A stretch of 10,562 nucleotides of DNA from Promethearchaeota archaeon (GTDB lineage Archaea; Asgardarchaeota; Lokiarchaeia; Sigynarchaeales; SOKP01). Every line of letters starts with the position of its first letter. The stretch's first letter is position 1. Location: assembly GCA_019057975.1 (NCBI GenBank), contig JAHLWJ010000151.1, positions 1 through 10,562 of the forward strand, in the 5' to 3' direction. The translations under genes were made by a program, and so were the position numbers. The notes under the pieces are model-generated. The model ran no database searches and was not told where the DNA came from. It saw nothing but the letters and a program-made list of their open reading frames with translations. Below, in pieces: positions 6,553 to 10,562 of the stretch.

Positions 6553-9500
6553 TTAGGTTTCTTTAAATTTTCTTTCTTTATTTATAATCTGATATATTTT
6601 GTGACTTTCTAATGCAGAAATCTCTCTTTTCATATCCTCTAATTTTTTAAAAAACTTATTTATTTCATTTTCATTTCTATGATTACTTATATTCTCATCT
6701 ATAATATCAATTATTGATATAGGGATTAGAAACTCATCTGGAAAATAAGCGTTAATTATTAGAAAATTAAGCAGCAATTTTATTATTTCATTAGATTGAA
6801 TCGTCAAACATTGAGATAAAAATACTATTCTTCTCAATTCTTTTGATGTTGGCTTAATTTTTAAGATCGGTAATATCGATAAGTAGCTAAAATGATAATT
6901 TAAATATCCGCCACTTAGATGTGTGTTCCAAAAAATGACTCTAAAATAAAAGTCTAGTAATATGGAATTAAAGAGAGCTAAAAAATAATAATTTGAAATA
7001 TTCCCTAATTCTGAATCCTCCTTAAGTCTAAGTGCATAAATTTTACCTATATTCGCATAGTTTTTTCCTAACGCACAGATTAGATCTAATGCGACTTCTT
7101 TGATTAATAAAAGTTCACTGCTAAAAATATTCCATTTCTCATTTTTTATAATTAGATTTTTAGGATTCGTTTTTTTAGAAACTGATTTATGAAAATATAA
7201 AGGTCTTTCTGTACCAATTCTAAAAGGAGATATATCATTATTTGTGACATATAAAAAATAGTCATCACCAAGTTTTTCTCCAAGTTGATCTTTAACAAAA
7301 ATTTTGTAATCTCCCCAGTTTGTAAAATGAAATTCGCGATAGGAACTAAGGAATTCTTCTCCAATCGTAGTGCATTTTAAATGAGAGTATATTTTATCGA
7401 ATAAAACATAGGATTCCATATACAACGGAATATAAATTAAAAATTTGATATCAATTTTGTTATATCTCTCTTGTTCAACAAAAAATAATGAATTTCCTAA
7501 TTGATTTATATCTCTATATCTTCCTATCGCAACCTTCCAATGTTCAATGGGTTCGCATTTTTTTATTGAAATAATAATTGGGTAAACAGCTGCATCCTTA
7601 AACACCTTTATCATTGATATATCGACGAGAATTTCTATTTGAAAATCGTTTAAAAAGTCTTTTCTTATCAACTCACCGTAATCTGTTGCCAAGAATTTAT
7701 TCGATGTTATAAAGCTTAAATAAGTTTTTTTGTTATTTTTTAATAGCTCGAATCCTCTCTCAAAAAAAGGTATTAAGATGTCATAGATCTTATAAGCCCA
7801 TTTATAATGATTTTTTAAATATTCTTTATAAATCTTATTATAAAGAATTTCCTTTTGATAGGGTTCTGTTCTCAGTCGTTCAGTTTTAGTAATGATTTGC
7901 TCTTCTAGACTTCTTATTTCGTTCTGATATTTCTCAATATAATCCTTAGATTTTAGCTTCTTTATTTTCTTTTTCTTTTTATCCAATTCTTTGGTAAGAG
8001 CCTGAATCTCTTGTTCTAAAGGAATTTTGGTTAAGAATTTTGTAGATATATAAGGAGGATTTCCTACGATTATATCAAACCCTTTAGGAAATACTTGTGG
8101 AAATTCGATGTACCAATGAAATGCCTTTAAATTTCTTAAGAAATCATGGGTAACTTCGTTTTTAAGTTTTATTTTCTTAATATCTTTCTTAAATACCTCC
8201 AAATAAAGAATATCAGCACTATCTACAATTAATTCGTTTAAATCTTCAATCAATTCTTTTAATAAAATCGTATTTGTATCGTGACTATACACATAAAGAT
8301 CTAAGAGCAAGGTTTTCAACTTCTTTAAAGATTGAAAACTCACAGTCATTTTCTCAAACTCTTTTATAATTTCTTTATATTCTGGAATACTCTCGTCTAA
8401 GAAAGTTGCTTTTTTTATTTTATTAATAAACTTATAATTGATTGATTGAATATCTATCGTTGTAGTAGAACCTAAAAGAGTATTCCCTACTCTTAGATTA
8501 TATTCTATATTGGGTAATGGTTTTAGCTCTTTAGAACCTTCTGAAATCCATAGCCATAGTCTTAATTGGCAGATTTGAATCGCTGAAAGTATAAGATCTA
8601 CGCCAAATAGATTAGATTCCACAATATTCTGTTTTAATTTTGTTTTATCCACTTTTTTATGAAGGATTGTTAGAATTCTTTCATGTATTTCAAGTAAAAG
8701 ATTACCCATAGCTAAGAGGAAAGCTCCAGAGCCAACACATATATCGCATACTTTCAGATTTATTATTACCTTCTCATATAAATTATTTAAAGTTGTTTCC
8801 TTTAACATGAATATTTCTTCGAAGTTTTCTAATAATTCTCCTTCTTTATAACCAATCGCCTTTAAATAATCGTTCATTCTTGCGATTAAATGTGGATAAA
8901 GAACACTTTCACACATAAAATCACAAATTATCGCGTGAGTATAGTATGATCCCGTACCCTTACGAAATTCAATAGTTTTTTCAAAAACATAACCCAGAAC
9001 TTCACTATTTATTGAAGATCTATTTGCCCCATTTTCTATAAACGTATATTCCTCTAAAAAATCAAATATTATTAGTAAATAGTTCGGGTCTATCATTATG
9101 TTAGGATTGTCTTTTTCAATCACAGTAATCCTAAACAAACCTCCATTAAGAAATGGTATATTATCATATGCTTTAGGTAAATTAACTCTATTTTCTTTTC
9201 TTACAGATAAAGTTCTGAAAAAAAGATTGTTTAATTCTGTATGTATTAAATGATGAGGTACTTTTCGAAGATATGAAAAGATTTCTGGAAATAGATTCCA
9301 ATCAACTAAGATTTTAATAAAGATTAACCTGTTAAATATTGTATAAATGAATTCTATTTTTTCCATCTCGTTTAATTTATCTGCGTATAGAAGATTTTCA
9401 AAAATGCTATCTTCGGGAAGAATTGTTATTTTCTCGTTTATGATACTTGTATATGTTCCACTATGAATTATCGCAGAAAATTGGTTATAAAACTGATCTG

Positions 9501-10047
9501 TGATTTTATTGATTTCGTCTAATTTAATTGATAATTCCTTTCCAAACACAATTTCAGAAAAATAAGAACATGCTTCCTCCACTGAAAGTTCTTTTTCTCG
9601 AACTTTTTTACCATCAAAATAGATCAAAATGAATTTATTTAGGTTAATTGCCATAGCATTGGCAACTGTTCCTATGGTAATATCGCTTATCCATTCTTTT
9701 GCTTGTTTTACTCCTATTTCAATATCCGTATTGTATGGTTCTAATTCAATATACAGGTTTTTCTCAGATCTGCGATGTTTAATTAATTGATAATCAGGAT
9801 ATCTGTATCGCTTCTCTTTAAAAAGATCATACCTTTCAACCCTAGTTTGAGTAATTATAGATTCACTGGGGATTTTAAGCAGAGTCAAGAGCTCGTCAAA
9901 AATATCTCCAACAAGATTCTCAGGTTTTTGTGGAATGGTCATCCATTCAGGTTTAATTTCTTTTCCTTCTTTGAGAATTTTATCCTGATACTGAATTTTA
10001 ACTTTCTCTTTTATTTTAGAAACGAGATGCCCTTTATCGAATGTCAT
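6553..10047 (-). CDS. Type IIG restriction-modification enzyme (Eco57I-like, nuclease + N6-adenine methyltransferase)
   Basis: Seen: 1164 residues. The N-terminal region has a PD-(D/E)xK-like core: PD at 84-85, then YIELEP with E101-x-E103, so ExE replaces ExK, and a helix GVKQAKEWI at 112-120. The methyltransferase follows: RKGTGSYYT at 362-370, motif I DICVGSGAF at 435-443, FGVDLILSAIQICQLRLWLW at 481-500, VGNTLLGS at 520-527, and catalytic NPPY at 663-666, which marks an N6-adenine enzyme. A lysine-rich coiled coil (about 675-725) sits between NPPY and the next core segment (740-810). The region from about 890 to the C-terminus is the likely target-recognition domain, with a YLNYHFSYLSILPI segment usual near the end of such enzymes. 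Known: type IIG enzymes cut and methylate with one chain, specificity set by the C-terminal part. The first ATG is supported by a TATA box 27 bases upstream. No separate methylase or specificity gene is nearby. A BREX PglX-type enzyme is less likely given the N-terminal nuclease. Confidence 0.85.
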   Translation of the reverse strand: MTFDKGHLVSKIKEKVKIQYQDKILKEGKEIKPEWMTIPQKPENLVGDIFDELLTLLKIPSESIITQTRVERYDLFKEKRYRYPDYQLIKHRRSEKNLYIELEPYNTDIEIGVKQAKEWISDITIGTVANAMAINLNKFILIYFDGKKVREKELSVEEACSYFSEIVFGKELSIKLDEINKITDQFYNQFSAIIHSGTYTSIINEKITILPEDSIFENLLYADKLNEMEKIEFIYTIFNRLIFIKILVDWNLFPEIFSYLRKVPHHLIHTELNNLFFRTLSVRKENRVNLPKAYDNIPFLNGGLFRITVIEKDNPNIMIDPNYLLIIFDFLEEYTFIENGANRSSINSEVLGYVFEKTIEFRKGTGSYYTHAIICDFMCESVLYPHLIARMNDYLKAIGYKEGELLENFEEIFMLKETTLNNLYEKVIINLKVCDICVGSGAFLLAMGNLLLEIHERILTILHKKVDKTKLKQNIVESNLFGVDLILSAIQICQLRLWLWISEGSKELKPLPNIEYNLRVGNTLLGSTTTIDIQSINYKFINKIKKATFLDESIPEYKEIIKEFEKMTVSFQSLKKLKTLLLDLYVYSHDTNTILLKELIEDLNELIVDSADILYLEVFKKDIKKIKLKNEVTHDFLRNLKAFHWYIEFPQVFPKGFDIIVGNPPYISTKFLTKIPLEQEIQALTKELDKKKKKIKKLKSKDYIEKYQNEIRSLEEQIITKTERLRTEPYQKEILYNKIYKEYLKNHYKWAYKIYDILIPFFERGFELLKNNKKTYLSFITSNKFLATDYGELIRKDFLNDFQIEILVDISMIKVFKDAAVYPIIISIKKCEPIEHWKVAIGRYRDINQLGNSLFFVEQERYNKIDIKFLIYIPLYMESYVLFDKIYSHLKCTTIGEEFLSSYREFHFTNWGDYKIFVKDQLGEKLGDDYFLYVTNNDISPFRIGTERPLYFHKSVSKKTNPKNLIIKNEKWNIFSSELLLIKEVALDLICALGKNYANIGKIYALRLKEDSELGNISNYYFLALFNSILLDFYFRVIFWNTHLSGGYLNYHFSYLSILPILKIKPTSKELRRIVFLSQCLTIQSNEIIKLLLNFLIINAYFPDEFLIPISIIDIIDENISNHRNENEINKFFKKLEDMKREISALESHKIYQIINKERKFKET

Positions 10048-10070
10048 CTTTATAAGGAAACTAAGATCGG

Positions 10071-10078
10071 TTATATAA
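10071..10078 (-). promoter_or_regulatory. TATA box of the type IIG gene (leaderless)
   Basis: Minus-strand TTATATAA is centred about 27 bases before the ATG at 10047, and no Shine-Dalgarno lies between. The predicted start site coincides with the start codon, so the transcript, probably covering the HEPN-like gene too, should be leaderless. The box is itself palindromic, so it does not fix direction; the gene does. Confidence 0.6.
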
Positions 10079-10271
10079 TTAATATATTAAAATAATAATA
10101 AAAAATATTGATTTATCCATTAATTCATTAAGTTTAAGAATTTTTTCTTTAATTTTTCCTTTAAATATAATATATACAATATGAACAATATATATAACAA
10201 TATACGGTTTCATGATTTTCCAAACGATCTAGCTCCATAAAATTAGTCAGTAATTAAATCAAAAATTTTCC

Positions 10272-10279
10272 TTTATATA
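10272..10279 (+). promoter_or_regulatory. TATA box of the right-edge gene
   Basis: Plus-strand TTTATATA, preceded by CC, is centred about 27 bases before the CTG at 10303. That is the same distance as at the two other leaderless promoters here. A second AT-rich match (TTTATATA at 10288-10295) is closer and would start transcription inside the reading frame. Confidence 0.5.
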
Positions 10280-10302
10280 GATCTATTTTATATACATATT
10301 AA

Positions 10303-10562
10303 CTGAATAAAAAAAAAGAGGAATTTGAGATTACTAATAAAAAGGTTAGTGTAAAAAGTGGAAATCTATTTTGTACTAATGATCCGAGAACAGGGATTCG
10401 TGATAATAATTGTAGTACTGAACAATTTGCATTTGATGAAAATGATAATATATCCTCAAGAATTATTCTCAAAAAATATCCTCAAGAAAATGTTCATATA
10501 TTAGAGGATTTTAGTTCAATTCTACAAGAACTTAAAAGTAAATACAAAAATCAGAAAATAAC
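10303..10562 (+). CDS. Unknown protein, 5' part only, apparent CTG start
   Basis: Seen: an open frame of 86 codons that follows an in-frame TAA at 10300 and runs off the right edge. The protein begins with a lysine/glutamate-rich stretch (NKKKEEFEI), continues SGNLFCTNDPRTGIRDNN, and has a helical segment around HILEDFSSILQELKSKY. I recognise no family. Not one ATG, GTG or TTG occurs in this frame; the only near-cognate start at the right place is CTG at 10303, exactly where the leaderless geometry of the neighbouring genes predicts the start codon. It is either a true CTG-initiated gene, a gene whose ATG was lost by one base change, or a sequencing error. It is divergent from the defence genes and need not be related to them. 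Confidence 0.5.
   Translation, partial: MNKKKEEFEITNKKVSVKSGNLFCTNDPRTGIRDNNCSTEQFAFDENDNISSRIILKKYPQENVHILEDFSSILQELKSKYKNQKI

Larger units (their letters stand above)
10048..10302. other. Divergent intergenic region between the type IIG gene and the right-edge gene
   Basis: About 255 bases of nearly pure A+T, with TATA boxes near both ends firing outward. A plus-strand frame of 19 codons (ATG at 10181) and a minus-strand frame of 24 codons (ATG near 10238) exist but have no correctly spaced TATA box or ribosome site. No structured RNA, repeat array or mobile-element end is visible. Confidence 0.55.

Noticed and set aside
7152..7364. Minus-strand open frame of 70 codons
   Set aside because: It is out of frame inside the type IIG gene, whose own frame here encodes continuous specificity-domain sequence; the alternative protein is low complexity.
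6553..10047. BREX PglX identity for the large methyltransferase
   Set aside because: The N-terminal PD-(D/E)xK-like core and the absence of BREX partner genes (BrxA, BrxB, BrxC, PglZ, BrxL) fit a stand-alone type IIG enzyme better.
9787..10095. Plus-strand open frame of 102 codons
   Set aside because: It is antisense to the nuclease end of the type IIG gene and covers that gene's promoter; the phenylalanine-rich product looks like a shadow of lysine-rich codons.
10181..10240. 19-codon plus-strand frame MNNIYNNIRFHDF... in the divergent spacer
   Set aside because: The only TATA-like stretch is about 16 bases from its ATG, too close, and there is no ribosome site; chance is sufficient in this base composition.

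Overview
The window is a very AT-rich stretch from what looks like an archaeon. The main reason is promoter layout. Three start positions (minus-strand genes starting at 10047 and 5534, plus-strand reading frame at 10303) each have a TATA box centred about 27 bases upstream and no Shine-Dalgarno sequence. That is the geometry of archaeal TBP/TFB promoters producing leaderless mRNAs. Lineage cannot be fixed from this sequence; an AT-rich archaeon such as an Asgard lineage is only a guess.

Almost everything is on the minus strand and reads right to left as a defence island. From the right: a one-chain restriction-modification enzyme of the type IIG class (10047-6553), with an N-terminal PD-(D/E)xK-like nuclease, an N6-adenine methyltransferase core with NPPY, and a C-terminal specificity region. 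Then comes a 188-residue protein with an R-x4-H (HEPN-like) motif (6446-5880), probably co-transcribed with it. A 345-base gap follows, holding a candidate 42-codon small gene and a strong TATA box. Next is a tight two-gene operon: a 1132-residue protein joining a degenerate protein-kinase domain to a UPF1-like SF1 helicase (5534-2136), and one base later a 685-residue winged-helix/PLD-like protein (2134-77). The operon ends in an 11-T run. At the far right, divergently transcribed, is the 5' part of an open frame running off the window.

The helicase-kinase plus PLD pair matches the published two-gene layout of the type I Mokosh anti-phage system. What is unusual is that both accessory domains look catalytically dead. 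The kinase lacks the HRD aspartate and the DFG glycine, and both HxK motifs of the PLD protein are replaced. The helicase motifs are essentially intact. This suggests a Mokosh-related variant in which the helicase motor works with non-catalytic kinase- and PLD-fold partners. The nearby type IIG enzyme and HEPN-like protein are possible independent nuclease effectors. These functional statements are inference from motifs read by eye; no database search was made.
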